The position numbers and the translations under genes were made by a program. This document shows positions 1 to 10,688 of a stretch of DNA of 64,000 nucleotides, in pieces. The DNA is from Methanobacteriaceae archaeon (GTDB taxonomy: Archaea > Methanobacteriota > Methanobacteria > Methanobacteriales > Methanobacteriaceae), in assembly GCA_013403005.1 (NCBI GenBank), contig JACBOA010000006.1, forward strand, positions 1 to 64,000, given 5' to 3'. Every line of letters begins with the position of its first letter. The stretch's first letter is position 1. The notes beneath the pieces are model-generated. The model ran no database searches. It saw nothing but the letters and a program-made list of their open reading frames with translations, and had not been told where the DNA came from.

Positions 1-238
1 CCTAAAAGTGTTAAGCGTTTAATGAAGATTAAAAAGGGAGTAATGTCACGTATAAATATCAGAATTGATATTTGGAACCAAAGAAAAGTTTTTGATGGTT
101 ATCCCCCAAGTTTTTGACAGTCCCAAATCTTTCTTGATATAAATCTTGATATAAAAAAAGGATTAAATAAATATAGTTTTTTTATAATTGAGAACCAGAA
201 GTTGGTTTAAATAAAAAAAATATGACTAGATTTTTTTA

Positions 239-493
239 TTATTCACGAACTGATTCTAATTCGCTTAAAACATTCCAGATAAGAGTTCGGGCATGAATTG
301 GAATATTCGGGTCGTTACTGATCTCATCTAAAATAGAAATAACCGTACTGGCCCGTACAGTAGGCTCATCATCATCCTGAGATAATAAATTCTTTGATTC
401 CTCAGCAGCTCTTCTAATATTTCTAGGGACACTCGTATCCCCCATAATATGTTTTAAAATTTGATTACAACGTTCAAATGCTTCTGTGCTCAT
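239..493 (-). CDS. UPF0147 family small protein
   Basis: This 84-residue acidic, helical protein has no Cys and no membrane segment. Its full length matches the archaeal UPF0147 family, recognised from the pattern of an N-terminal 'CNQILKHIMGD', a central 'VPRNIRRAAEES' and a C-terminal 'DPNIPIHARTLIW'. Family members are small, conserved across archaea and of unknown function. The start is well supported: a GGAGG ribosome binding site lies about 7 nt upstream of the ATG. It stands alone, with about 200 bp to the next gene upstream. The family call is firm; no function can be given. Confidence 0.85.
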   Translation of the reverse strand: MSTEAFERCNQILKHIMGDTSVPRNIRRAAEESKNLLSQDDDEPTVRASTVISILDEISNDPNIPIHARTLIWNVLSELESVRE

Positions 494-539
494 AATAGCG
501 CCTCCGTTAATAAATTGTGCTTGTGATTTAGTTGTGCTT

Positions 540-570
<31 letters not shown>

Positions 571-696
571 ATTTCTTTATGTTTTGAGCTTTAAAAAGGT
601 TTTGATCGAAAATTCATGAAACAGAAGGAAAGGAATTTTTAAATCCTTTAAAGATGATTTAAGGAGTTAAAGGTAAAACCAAAATATTATATTTTT

Positions 697-1698
697 TTAA
701 AGCTTTCTACTTCCACCTACGGCAAGCGCAACCGTAACTCCGTTGAATGCAGTTTTTTTCAAAATTAATTCAGCACCAACCCCCGCCTGAATAAGTGCTG
801 TGGGTTCTGATACACCAACAACACCAAATTCACGTTGCACCAGTTCAGAAGGGGTGCAATCTGAATGCTCAAATTCTTTAATAGCTTTTAGAGGAACAAT
901 TTCTAAGGGCAGATCTGTTTTAACAGCAACGGCTTTGATACTTTCTTCATCTTTCTTCATCTCACCCGTGGCCAAGGCATCCAACCTTTCTAGGGGAATA
1001 TGGATATGCTGCAAGGCAGAGCGCAGTGCAAAAAAAAGTTGATCCTCGTCAACACCTTTACGACTTCCAATACCTGCCACCATCTTTTTAGGATACATAT
1101 CCAAAAAATAATCATCTAAAGTGGCTCTTAGGAATGATTCATCCCATAAATGAGTATTATATGACAAGCTGATCCTGGGATGATTTTCTAAAAACTTGAA
1201 ACGTGAAGGTAAGTACAGATCTATTTTATCACCTTCAGCTAGATACTGGTTAAACATTTTTACCAGATGCTTCTGCTCTATTTCAAGCCACATATAATTT
1301 GCCAAGGTATCAAGGCCTATTTTGCCCTGTAAATCTGTTGCAGTGGTGATGACTGGGACTGCGCCAACAATACCTGCTATTTTAACAGCGAAAGCATTAG
1401 CTCCCCCCATATGTCCAGATAATAAACTAATCACGTGTTTACCATTCTCGTCCATAACCAGGACCGCAGGATCTTTGAATTTCGATTTGATTAGAGGACA
1501 TATAGTTCTTACCATGATACCAGTGGCCATAATACCAACCCAGCAGTTATATTCATTGAAATGCGCGTTTAATGTTTCTTTAACGTTTTTATGAAAAACA
1601 TCAACACCTAAAACAGTGGGATCGTTTTCAAGAATAGATACCATGTTACTGGCAATGTTTTTACCATTTTCAGTGACTGTTATTATCCCAAACTTCAT
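697..1698 (-). CDS. cbiG: Cobalt-precorrin-5A hydrolase CbiG
   Basis: A 333-residue soluble protein of the anaerobic corrin pathway. CbiG opens the lactone ring of cobalt-precorrin-5A and releases acetaldehyde during ring contraction. Visible family features are the N-terminal 'IMATGIMVR' stretch (residues 56-64), 'SLLSGHMGGAN' (about 91-101) and the C-terminal CbiG domain beginning at 'AGIGSRKGV' (about 208-216). The length is normal for the family. The next gene upstream on the same strand, across about 280 bp, is cobD/cbiB of the same pathway, which supports the call. The other ring-contraction enzymes are not in this window. Confidence 0.92.
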   Translation of the reverse strand: MKFGIITVTENGKNIASNMVSILENDPTVLGVDVFHKNVKETLNAHFNEYNCWVGIMATGIMVRTICPLIKSKFKDPAVLVMDENGKHVISLLSGHMGGANAFAVKIAGIVGAVPVITTATDLQGKIGLDTLANYMWLEIEQKHLVKMFNQYLAEGDKIDLYLPSRFKFLENHPRISLSYNTHLWDESFLRATLDDYFLDMYPKKMVAGIGSRKGVDEDQLFFALRSALQHIHIPLERLDALATGEMKKDEESIKAVAVKTDLPLEIVPLKAIKEFEHSDCTPSELVQREFGVVGVSEPTALIQAGVGAELILKKTAFNGVTVALAVGGSRKL

Positions 1699-1978
1699 GA
1701 AACCATTCCTAAACCCATTTCGAAAACTAATATTTAATGAAATGAATATCTGATTAAATTCTAATTAATGAATGAACATGTTTATCGTTTCTTTAAATTT
1801 TAAAAGAACTTGGATTAATGAATATGGATTTATGAATAATTTTGATTGATGATCTCTTTCGAAGATATTCTTATTAAGTTAGTGTTAATATTGAGAGATA
1901 ATGCTTATTTTACTTCCTACGTTCTTGAATAAGTACAATGTTACTAACATTTATTTAAACATTTTTCCCGTAGAACAA

Positions 1979-3031
1979 TTATGTGAAATATAAATAAATA
2001 AAGACCATAATTGATAAAATGATGATTAAATAAATAGCAATTGTGGTGATGGTGAGTTTTAAAGCTTCTATTATTTTTTCAAGTGTTAAATCATCATACT
2101 TTTCACCCAATGTATAAGTTCCAGGTTTTTCAAGTTGCACATTCAGAGCACCTGCTGCTGCAGCCATAGGATAACCGGAATTGGGGCTGGGTGTGTTATT
2201 AGCATCATTAATCATGACTTTCCATGAATTTCTATAGTTATATCTCAATAAAAAGGAAGAAATCACTATTAAAACACCAGTAAACCTGGCAGGGAAATAA
2301 TTGAGAAAATCATCAACTCGAGCAGAGAACCATCCAATATCAATATTTTCTTCATCTTTATACCCAACCATAGCATCCAATGTATTTATCACCCGATAAG
2401 AAACCCCAGCCAGAATAGCTATTACAATGGGAAAATAATTCTGCATGAAAAATTTATTAAACGAAATATTAAACAATAAATTAGTATATAAAGCATTGAA
2501 GATTGTTATACTGCTAAAAACAATTGCTAAAAGACCAAAAATGAAAATATAAGTAAGGGGGGAGATAACTGAGTCGGTAATGTTTTCAGTAAGCGTTTCA
2601 ATAGCTGCAGAAACCAAATCTTCTAAGGAAAGATTTTCAGTGTTCCTACTTACCAAGAAAGAAAGTTTTAACCTACCCTGATCTAAATCAAGCTTCATCT
2701 TATTGTAAACATCATAAACCGATTTTAAGAGAGATTTAATGGCAAATGTAGTTGATAATAAAATTGATGATACGATTAAGAATAAAATGTGGTTGAAATT
2801 AGAAAGCATCAATAAAAAAATAAATGAAAATCCGAAAATGAAAATCAATACAACAGGTAAAAAAATTCCAGAAATACGGTTTTTTATTGGTGAACTGCTT
2901 AAAACTTTTTTTTTAAATATAATAATGCATCTGCCCATTAAAGCAACAGGGTGAATAAAAGAGGGTAATTCGCCAAGAAGTAGATCTATTAATATAGACA
3001 TGAAAAATACTATGAAAAATTCTAATAGCAT
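1979..3031 (-). CDS. cobD: Adenosylcobinamide-phosphate synthase CobD/CbiB
   Basis: A 350-residue polytopic membrane protein. CobD/CbiB joins aminopropanol (or its phosphate) to adenosylcobyric acid late in cobamide synthesis. Markers are the N-terminal 'HPVALMGR' near residue 27, several hydrophobic segments, and the C-terminal 'PSPNSGYPMAAAAGAL' motif, where the family has its most conserved Pro-Asn-Ser-Gly block. A GAGGGA ribosome binding site precedes the ATG. Its 5' end faces the replication origin, which begins about 230 bp upstream. It may be co-regulated with cbiG, but the 280 bp gap argues against a tight operon. Confidence 0.92.
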   Translation of the reverse strand: MLLEFFIVFFMSILIDLLLGELPSFIHPVALMGRCIIIFKKKVLSSSPIKNRISGIFLPVVLIFIFGFSFIFLLMLSNFNHILFLIVSSILLSTTFAIKSLLKSVYDVYNKMKLDLDQGRLKLSFLVSRNTENLSLEDLVSAAIETLTENITDSVISPLTYIFIFGLLAIVFSSITIFNALYTNLLFNISFNKFFMQNYFPIVIAILAGVSYRVINTLDAMVGYKDEENIDIGWFSARVDDFLNYFPARFTGVLIVISSFLLRYNYRNSWKVMINDANNTPSPNSGYPMAAAAGALNVQLEKPGTYTLGEKYDDLTLEKIIEALKLTITTIAIYLIIILSIMVFIYLYFT

Positions 3032-3261
3032 AATTTTTCCCTCAGTTACCTCACTTTTACATCTACAAAAACATAATCTAAATTATTCCTATTAGGCTGT
3101 ATTTTTCTTATTTTGTATATCAATTTGTTGATCCTCTGGTTTTTTAATGGAATTATTATTTCCATATCTTTATTTTCTTAAAATTATTGATTTTGATTGG
3201 ATGTTGAATAATCAAGACTCATACCAATTAATTTCTAAATGATCAACAAGTGAGACCTTTA

Positions 3262-3557
3262 TTGCAAGTGTAAAAGTATGGGAAAAATATGAAACTATCT
3301 GATTTTTTTTGGCTTGAAACTATAATGATGATATCAGCATGTCTGATTGCATAATTTATAATAGACTAAATAAAGAGTAAGACATGAATTACAAGTGTAA
3401 AAATGTAAAGTGGGAATGGAAAAAAGAAAAAATACTAGAGACAATAATTTCAAGTGTAATCATTTTTTTAAGTTCTTTGGTCCTGAAAAAATAAAAATCA
3501 ATCTTAATAGTAAAAAGTGTATATTTAACATTGTGAGAGGTTTATTTCAAGTGTATT
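3262..3557 (-). repeat. Left-arm ORB repeats of oriC (4 copies)
   Basis: Four 13-mers lie at 3262-3274 (TTGCAAGTGTAAA), 3389-3401 (TTACAAGTGTAAA), 3448-3460 (TTTCAAGTGTAAT) and 3545-3557 (TTTCAAGTGTATT), all in the same orientation. Two are preceded by a purine-rich block (GTGAGACC at 3250 and GTGAGAGG at 3533), and the 3448 copy by TAGAGAC. This resembles the additional G-rich element of full-length archaeal ORBs. A weaker 9/13 match sits at 3510-3522. Confidence 0.88.
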
Positions 3558-3899
3558 ATTAATATATAATAATTAAAAAGTATGATTATAGAAATAACAT
3601 TAATTATTTCTAAATTTTTATACTTATTTTTAAATATTTAATTTAAACCATTTTTTACCAAAAATAAAGATTTTCACTTATTAAAAAAAAAATTAAATGA
3701 GTTTGAATTTTTTAATACAAAAATTGATTTTCAACTTCTATTTCTAATCTTGAGATATAATTTTTCATAAACTGATGTTCAGATTAATCTTTATTTACAT
3801 GAGACAATTGGAATTTTAATATTTTGTGTTTGCTTTTTTAATATGAAAGTATTTTTTTTCCTTTTTTATGTTAAATACTTATCAAATCCAATTTTTGTA
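3558..3899. other. AT-rich putative duplex unwinding element
   Basis: About 340 bp between the two inverted ORB arms consist almost entirely of A and T runs. No open reading frame or ORB copy is seen. Its position between converging initiator sites matches the duplex unwinding element of other archaeal origins. The role is inferred from position and base composition. Confidence 0.7.
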
Positions 3900-4070
3900 T
3901 TTACAGTGGAAATTGATCTCTCTATTATTAAAAACATTTTTTACAACATTTTTTCTATACAAGAATTTACACTGGAAATGGACCTCTCACCATATCATTA
4001 ATATAGGATTAGTAACTTACACTTGAAATACAACTTATCTTCGTCAAAAGTTGCAATTTTACACTTGAAA
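3900..4070 (+). repeat. Right-arm ORB repeats of oriC (4 copies)
   Basis: Four 13-mers lie at 3900-3912 (TTTACAGTGGAAA), 3966-3978 (TTTACACTGGAAA), 4016-4028 (CTTACACTTGAAA) and 4058-4070 (TTTACACTTGAAA). They are inverted relative to the left arm. The second and fourth are followed by a pyrimidine-rich block with ACCTC (TGGACCTCTCACC and CATACCTCC), the mirror of the GAGG block on the left arm. Confidence 0.88.
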
Positions 4071-4374
4071 CATACCTCCGTTGGATATTTAATCTGTTGC
4101 CAAAAGTTCCAACAGGAATATAAAAACAAGGATATGCGAAATTTCTCTCTAATAATGTTTTTTGACGAAGTATAAGTTTGAATTTAACTGCAGCATTTAT
4201 TTTGCTGTGTTTTCACTGTTAAATTTCCACTCTTAAAGTATTGTAAATCGATAAAACCATCACCACTCCATAAATACTATTATTTCGGAGTTTTATACTT
4301 TAATTGTGGCTATTATAAATAAAAAAATAAACTAGGGCGGGCTTTGGATATATTTTCGTTAGAGTGTGGTATTT

Positions 4375-5523
<1,149 letters not shown>

Positions 5524-5715
5524 ATGCCAAATTAAAACATTTAAACCATTATTTTACCAATTATTCATTTTCCTATTTCATCCATTTCATTAAACATACA
5601 TTCTACAATAAAAGAACAGACAAAATTATAAAAAACTTATTTTAAAAAAAATTCTTTAATTAAAATCTTCATTTAAAAATGCACTGTTTTTAAATCACCA
5701 TCAATAGATTTATTA

Positions 5716-6627
5716 TCAGATTATTGATTTTAAAAGAGCCATACGCACTGGAACACCATAAAATGCTTGTTGGAAGTATCTTCCGTAGGGGGTGTTGTCT
5801 ACATCGTGGGATATTTCATCAACCCTGGGGAGGGGATGCATGACTATGGCTTCACTACCCTTAAGAAGACGTGAGTCAATGGTATAAGCCCCTTTGATTT
5901 TTAAATACTCTTGTGGATCTGGGAATCTTTCTTTCTGGATCCGGGTAACATATAAAACATCAGCGTAGGGGAGAACATCATGGATATCTTCAGTTTCCTG
6001 CACATTGACTCCTGCTCTAGACAGATCATGCAGGATCTCCCTGGGCATCTTAAGTTCAGGTGGTGATACAAAACTCATTTTAGCCCCGAACATGGCCAGT
6101 GCATAGGAAAGGGAGTGCACAGTTCGCCCATATTTCAAGTCACCCACAAGTGCAACGTGCAGTTCTTTTATATTACCCAGCACACGTTTCATGGTGTAAA
6201 GGTCCAGGAGAGTCTGGGTAGGATGTTGTCCTGCTCCATCACCTGCATTGATCACAGGCACATCAACCATTTCCGATACATAACGGGCGGTTCCTTCCAT
6301 ATTATGCCGAATAACCAATGCATCAGTGTATTCAGCCACAATTCTCACAGTGTCGGTTAAATTTTCCCCCTTAGACGCTGAACTAGTTCCAGATTCAGCA
6401 AATCCAACTGTACTTCCACCTAAACGTTTCATTGCTGTTTCAAATGACAAACGGGTCCTGGTGGAAGCTTCATAAAAAAGCATTCCCAGGATAGATCCAG
6501 AGAGAATATTGGATTTTTCTTGGGATCTGGCAATGGGTTCCATTTCTTCTGCTAAATCCAGAATGTACTCAATATCTCCTTTGCTGAAATCCTTAATTGA
6601 AATTATATTTTTTAATTTGAAACCCAT
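5716..6627 (-). CDS. pyrB: Aspartate carbamoyltransferase catalytic subunit
   Basis: About 303 residues. The enzyme condenses carbamoyl phosphate with aspartate in pyrimidine synthesis. Visible motifs are the carbamoyl-phosphate loop 'STRTRLSFETA', 'GDGAGQHPTQTLLDLYT' and the aspartate loop 'HPLPRVDEI'. An in-frame ATG lies 12 nt further out (6639), but a GGTG ribosome binding site at 6637-6634 sits 6 nt before the ATG at 6627, so that start is chosen. The regulatory subunit pyrI is not adjacent. The 200 bp upstream are T-rich and hold no gene; 'AATTTAAAGG' about 45 bp upstream on the coding strand is a possible TATA box. Confidence 0.95.
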   Translation of the reverse strand: MGFKLKNIISIKDFSKGDIEYILDLAEEMEPIARSQEKSNILSGSILGMLFYEASTRTRLSFETAMKRLGGSTVGFAESGTSSASKGENLTDTVRIVAEYTDALVIRHNMEGTARYVSEMVDVPVINAGDGAGQHPTQTLLDLYTMKRVLGNIKELHVALVGDLKYGRTVHSLSYALAMFGAKMSFVSPPELKMPREILHDLSRAGVNVQETEDIHDVLPYADVLYVTRIQKERFPDPQEYLKIKGAYTIDSRLLKGSEAIVMHPLPRVDEISHDVDNTPYGRYFQQAFYGVPVRMALLKSII

Positions 6628-6828
6628 GTTCTTCACCATACATTGTTTATGTGGATGGTATTCCTTTAAATTATTACATTACCCTAATTTTTACCATTTT
6701 TTTTTTATTTTATTGACACAGTTGTTTGGTCTGGGCGAGGATTGGTTGAAATTATTTTTTATTTTTTCATTTTTTCCCCTTTTTCATTTTTCTCTCTACG
6801 AAATCTACTTGAATAATTGGTCATTAAC

Positions 6829-7557
6829 TTAAATTTTCCTCCCAAAGCTTAAATAACCAGTGTGCCCAGTCATTCTTGTGCTGGGACGCACACCTTTATC
6901 TCTCACTTCAATTTCACGCACAAGACATTCTAAACTCTTAATATGGTTAAATTCACGTTTTTTAAGTATTCGGGTAAACAGTTTCACCTGGTCAATGTAA
7001 GGAGTATAGGCTACAAGGTATCCTCCTGGTTTAAGAGCAGCACGGGCATGTTCTATCACTTCCCAAGGTTTGGGAAGATCTAAAAACACCAGATTCACAT
7101 CTTTTTCATCTATTCCTTCATTCACGTTCTTGCACTTTATTGTTACATTTTCAAGTCCCCATCCTTTAACATTTTTTTCTGCTATCTGGGAGAAGTCTTC
7201 CCGCAATTCATAAGTATAAACATGACCATTTTCTCCTACCATGTTTCCTAGGAATATAGTAGCAGCACCGGCCCCGGTTCCGGCTTCCACTACTCGCTGA
7301 CCACTACCCAGTCCAGTGTAGGCTGCCATAACTCCCAGATCTTTAGGGAGTATTATAGAGCACCTTCGATCCATTAATTCAATGTAATCATTGATATTTG
7401 CTTCAACTACATGGAATTCATGGCCTAAGTGTGTTAGTAAAACATCCCCCGGGGAGCTTTTTTCTATATCATCGCTTTTTATGTAACCCTGGTCTGTATG
7501 CAAGTCATCTGAACCTGCCATGAATTTTTTTCCACGTTCACTTATGAGAATCTTCAT
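6829..7557 (-). CDS. trmI: tRNA (adenine-N1) methyltransferase TrmI
   Basis: A 242-residue SAM-dependent methyltransferase of the TrmI/Trm61 family, which methylates N1 of adenine at tRNA positions 57/58. Evidence includes a small N-terminal beta domain, the SAM loop 'VEAGTGAGAATIFLG' near residue 91, an acidic post-II residue in 'YTYELR', and the 'FLDLPKPWE' motif near residue 157. The length is typical for the archaeal enzyme. It lies 13 bp downstream of hef on the same strand and is probably co-transcribed with it. Confidence 0.92.
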   Translation of the reverse strand: MKILISERGKKFMAGSDDLHTDQGYIKSDDIEKSSPGDVLLTHLGHEFHVVEANINDYIELMDRRCSIILPKDLGVMAAYTGLGSGQRVVEAGTGAGAATIFLGNMVGENGHVYTYELREDFSQIAEKNVKGWGLENVTIKCKNVNEGIDEKDVNLVFLDLPKPWEVIEHARAALKPGGYLVAYTPYIDQVKLFTRILKKREFNHIKSLECLVREIEVRDKGVRPSTRMTGHTGYLSFGRKI

Positions 7558-7570
7558 TTAATATCATTTC

Positions 7571-9949
7571 CTATATTTTTTCATTTTCAATTTCACCTAA
7601 CTTAAATTCTTTTCTAGGTTTATTTTTCCCTTTTGCCACGTTTTTCCCGTTGAAAAGTAGATTTTTCCCATCAGTAGAATCACTAGAGTTCTCAAGCCTC
7701 GTATCTGATGAATACTCTGATTCAACAACATTTCTAATGTTTTGAGCAATTTTTTCCCCAATTCCTTTCACACTTTTTAGTTCATCTAGATCTGCAGTGA
7801 AAACTTTTTCCACACTTTTAAATTTTTCTAACAAGTTTCTAGCGTTAACAGGACCAATATTGGGCAATGATTCTACTATGAAAAGCTGTTGTTCAGTTAG
7901 GGTTAATGGTTTCCGGTCTGTCTGTATCTGCATTTCTCTGGAACTTTTATCGGATTCTCGAATTGCCAGCCGGTGGATCATGGCTGCAGTGTCCTCTGGA
8001 TTGCGAGTGGGAATGATTGGTAGGTTAAAATCCACAGCTAAACTGGCTAAAGCTCCCCTTATGGCATTGGGATGAATTCCACTGCTGTATAGATCATCTC
8101 CTTCTAGTATTATAAGGGGATGAGAAAAGTTTTCAACTAATGCCTGTGCCTGTTTATATAATCGTTTATCAATTAATGAGCTTACAAAATCTTTACTGCT
8201 TTTTCTTTCTATTGCAATATTAGGACTTACCATGTAATCTGCCACTGGAAGATTGGTTGATTCAATTTTAACTCCCAAGTTGCTTAATTCTCTGGTAACT
8301 CCTGATCTGGCTTCCCTATGATCAACATGCACGGTTATTTGTTCATCATTATCTGGTTTTTTCCTGCTAAGCAATTTCACATCTTTATCATCAGCAATGA
8401 GAGATTGTTCAAACCCATCATAACCTTTTAGTTCTTTTTTCATTCTCCGCTCTCGATTTATGCTGGAATAATAGAATGATTCGTCCCTAGTATTCTTAGT
8501 TATTAAAACGATCATACGGCCTTTGGTGGTTCTACCAGTTCTTCCCCTTCTCTGGATCATTCTAATTTCTGAGGGAACTGGCTCGTAAAGCACCACCAGA
8601 TCCACGCTGGGAATATCTATACCCTCTTCTGCTACGCTGGTGGAAACCAGGACTTGGTAGGTTTTCATACGGAATGCTTTTATGATATTTTTTTGCTCTT
8701 TTTGACTCAGACCTTTCTCAGTCTCTCTGTTAGTCTGTCCAAAAAATTTCACTGCATTTATATCATTTTCCTGACATTTTTGGAAAATCTGGTTGACTGT
8801 ATCCCGGTACTGGCTGAAAACAATAACCTGCTCTCCCTTGTTGGCAGATTTCTTAAGAATTTTCATTAGTTTTTCCAGTTTAGGATGTTCAATACCTTTA
8901 TCAAAGGATTTTTTAGTTAAAAAAACTGCCTTTTTGAAGTTTTCGTCCATGAAAAGGCCTTGAGCAGCTTTAGTTTTTTTCTGGCGCATTCTTTGAAAGT
9001 AAGAGTTCAGATTACTCACTCCCTGAGTTTCCAGAAGTTCCATAGCATGCATCACACTAAAAACTGCAGTTAACATGGAAATGGCTAGAAGACAGTTTCT
9101 GGGAGGTTTAACACTTCTGGACATTCGGTTCTGGACCTTCCCACGTGCTCGTAAAATGTCCTTTTTACTGACCTGATGCACTGAGGAAATAACACCCATT
9201 TTTTTAAGGCCCTTAAGCCGGTTTTTAAGGACAGTGTCCAGATGTCTTTTAATGGCTAAATGTTCTTTTTTTAACTCAACTTTAATCCATTCAACTTCAA
9301 TAGGGTTAAAGTAGGGTTTAACATCAGGGTCATCCTCATTTTTCACCACCACCTCTTTTATGAAAAGGTTCTGGCAAACTTGACTTATTCTCTCTTCATC
9401 ACCACCAGGAGAAGCTGTTAATCCTAATATAAGGGGATTACTTGCTTCTTGGGTGTAACGGTTAGCTAGAAACACGTAAGAATAGGATCCTGTTCCACGA
9501 TGGCATTCATCAAATATAAGGAGTGAAACATCCTTTAAAGAGTACCTGCCAGCAATAATATCCGATTCCACAGTTTGCGGTGTTGCAGAAATAATTTGTG
9601 AATTATTCCATCTTTTCACACGTTCTTCCACCTTAACCGCACCAGTTAAACTGCTAATAGTAGTTTTTATAAAATTTCTGAAACTTTCTTCGTGTTGTAC
9701 TACCAGAGGTTTAGTAGGGGCCAAAATCAGTATTTTATCATCAGGATATTTTTTTATCCTCTCTGCAGCCACCAGTGCAGCTATAATAGTTTTCCCCAAG
9801 GCGGTAGGGGCCACTATCATAGTATTTCCCTTTTTAAGAACTTTAGCAGCCAGTAATTGCTGGTAAGAACGTGCTTCTATTTTTTCTGGGTGTATCAGAG
9901 GGTGTTGTATCCACCTAACCATAGTATTAAGTTTATAAAAGGATAGCAT
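7571..9949 (-). CDS. hef: Hef helicase/XPF-family nuclease
   Basis: A 792-residue fusion of an SF2 helicase and an XPF/Mus81-type nuclease that acts on stalled forks in euryarchaea; it corresponds to FANCM. Motifs in order are Walker A 'APTALGKT' (47-54), the DECH box in 'LIFDECHRG', helicase motif VI 'QRRGRTGR', the nuclease motif 'IERKSSKDF' preceded by 'VADYMVS', and C-terminal helix-hairpin-helix repeats around 'LPNIGPVNARNLL' and 'VKGIGEKIAQNI'. The protein ends in a basic, low-complexity tail. An ATG at 9922 ('MVRWIQHP') is an equally good start; neither has a clear ribosome binding site. Both helicase and nuclease halves appear intact. Confidence 0.93.
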   Translation of the reverse strand: MLSFYKLNTMVRWIQHPLIHPEKIEARSYQQLLAAKVLKKGNTMIVAPTALGKTIIAALVAAERIKKYPDDKILILAPTKPLVVQHEESFRNFIKTTISSLTGAVKVEERVKRWNNSQIISATPQTVESDIIAGRYSLKDVSLLIFDECHRGTGSYSYVFLANRYTQEASNPLILGLTASPGGDEERISQVCQNLFIKEVVVKNEDDPDVKPYFNPIEVEWIKVELKKEHLAIKRHLDTVLKNRLKGLKKMGVISSVHQVSKKDILRARGKVQNRMSRSVKPPRNCLLAISMLTAVFSVMHAMELLETQGVSNLNSYFQRMRQKKTKAAQGLFMDENFKKAVFLTKKSFDKGIEHPKLEKLMKILKKSANKGEQVIVFSQYRDTVNQIFQKCQENDINAVKFFGQTNRETEKGLSQKEQKNIIKAFRMKTYQVLVSTSVAEEGIDIPSVDLVVLYEPVPSEIRMIQRRGRTGRTTKGRMIVLITKNTRDESFYYSSINRERRMKKELKGYDGFEQSLIADDKDVKLLSRKKPDNDEQITVHVDHREARSGVTRELSNLGVKIESTNLPVADYMVSPNIAIERKSSKDFVSSLIDKRLYKQAQALVENFSHPLIILEGDDLYSSGIHPNAIRGALASLAVDFNLPIIPTRNPEDTAAMIHRLAIRESDKSSREMQIQTDRKPLTLTEQQLFIVESLPNIGPVNARNLLEKFKSVEKVFTADLDELKSVKGIGEKIAQNIRNVVESEYSSDTRLENSSDSTDGKNLLFNGKNVAKGKNKPRKEFKLGEIENEKI

Positions 9950-10097
9950 ATAAAAATGATGATAGTTTAAGAAAGTAAATCGAGAAAAAAGGATATTATC
10001 CTGTAATTTTCTCTGAGTAAATCCGTAAATTTTTCATTAAATTCAGAAACTCACTTTTTTATTCAAATGAAGTGCAATACCAGACATTTTAATTAAT

Positions 10098-10250
10098 CTA
10101 TTTTATTTTACCCTCTTCCTTTAAATATTCATATAAGTGTTTTCCAGTTGATAAGATGAATTTTAAAGCTTCCTCATCATCTTTAAATCCTTCATACTCC
10201 CAATGGAAATCTTTCTCATCAATGATCTCTAAAACAACTTTTCTACGCAT
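10098..10250 (-). CDS. Small acidic protein, 50 residues, unknown
   Basis: A short gene encoding 50 residues, beginning MRRKVVLEIIDEKDF and ending in a charged helix with EYLKEEGKIK. It has a GAGTGAT ribosome binding site about 7 nt before the ATG, which fits the 16S 3' end. Codon choice (GAT, GAA, AAA) matches the neighbours. The predicted shape is one or two beta strands followed by a helix, with no Cys and no membrane segment. It stands alone between hef and a divergent zinc-ribbon gene. I do not recognise the family; a short gene by chance is possible, but the ribosome binding site makes it likely real. Confidence 0.6.
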   Translation of the reverse strand: MRRKVVLEIIDEKDFHWEYEGFKDDEEALKFILSTGKHLYEYLKEEGKIK

Positions 10251-10688
10251 TTTAAAATCACTCTTTTAATTTTTAATTTACTTTTATTTGTATTACAAAT
10301 TTTTGTTCAAAATTGTTTTGAATCCTTATAAACATCATTATATGGTTAAAAGTGCTAAACTTTGCAAATAACACAAAATCTATAGTGTAACCTATGTTTT
10401 AACTCCATGAACTCCCGGTTTTCATAAAAAAATCATGCCTTAAGGTTATTCATAAGCAATATACTCTATTCCTTTAAATGTAATTCTAGATTCTAGATTT
10501 CAATATAGATTTCAATAAATTACTTGTTAAATTATTTATGGAAATAAAATGGATTTTTAACCTTTTCGAGAAATTATTATTTAGTGGCAGCATGGATTTT
10601 TCAAGAGTTTTTCACTTGACTTGGAATGCAACCCTTACTAAAAAACTAAAATATATTAATACATAAAAATAATTTTTTATTACTAATA
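10251..10688. other. Intergenic region without a gene
   Basis: This AT-rich divergent spacer of 438 bp holds no convincing reading frame. A local imperfect repeat (TTCTAGATT / TCTAGATTTCAATATAGATTTCAAT) lies around 10480-10520. 'AAAATATATTAAT' about 40 bp before 10689 could serve as a promoter for the rightward gene. Confidence 0.5.

Larger units (their letters stand above)
3240..4100. other. oriC: Chromosomal replication origin (oriC)
   Basis: About 1.3 kb without a gene separates cobD/cbiB from orc1/cdc6. It contains eight copies of a 13-mer close to TTTACACTTGAAA. This is the type of repeat described as the Cdc6 binding site at the Methanothermobacter origin (mini-ORB). The four left copies (3262-3557) read TTTCAAGTGTAAA on the plus strand; the four right copies (3900-4070) read in the opposite sense. 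The two arms point at a 340 bp, extremely AT-rich centre (3558-3899) suited to act as the unwinding element. The adjacent initiator gene is typical for archaeal origins. The repeats and polarity are seen directly; origin activity is inferred by analogy. Confidence 0.92.

Noticed and set aside
6509..6832. 107-codon plus-strand frame overlapping the pyrB start
   Set aside because: It is antisense to pyrB, and its Phe-rich end comes from the T-rich spacer.
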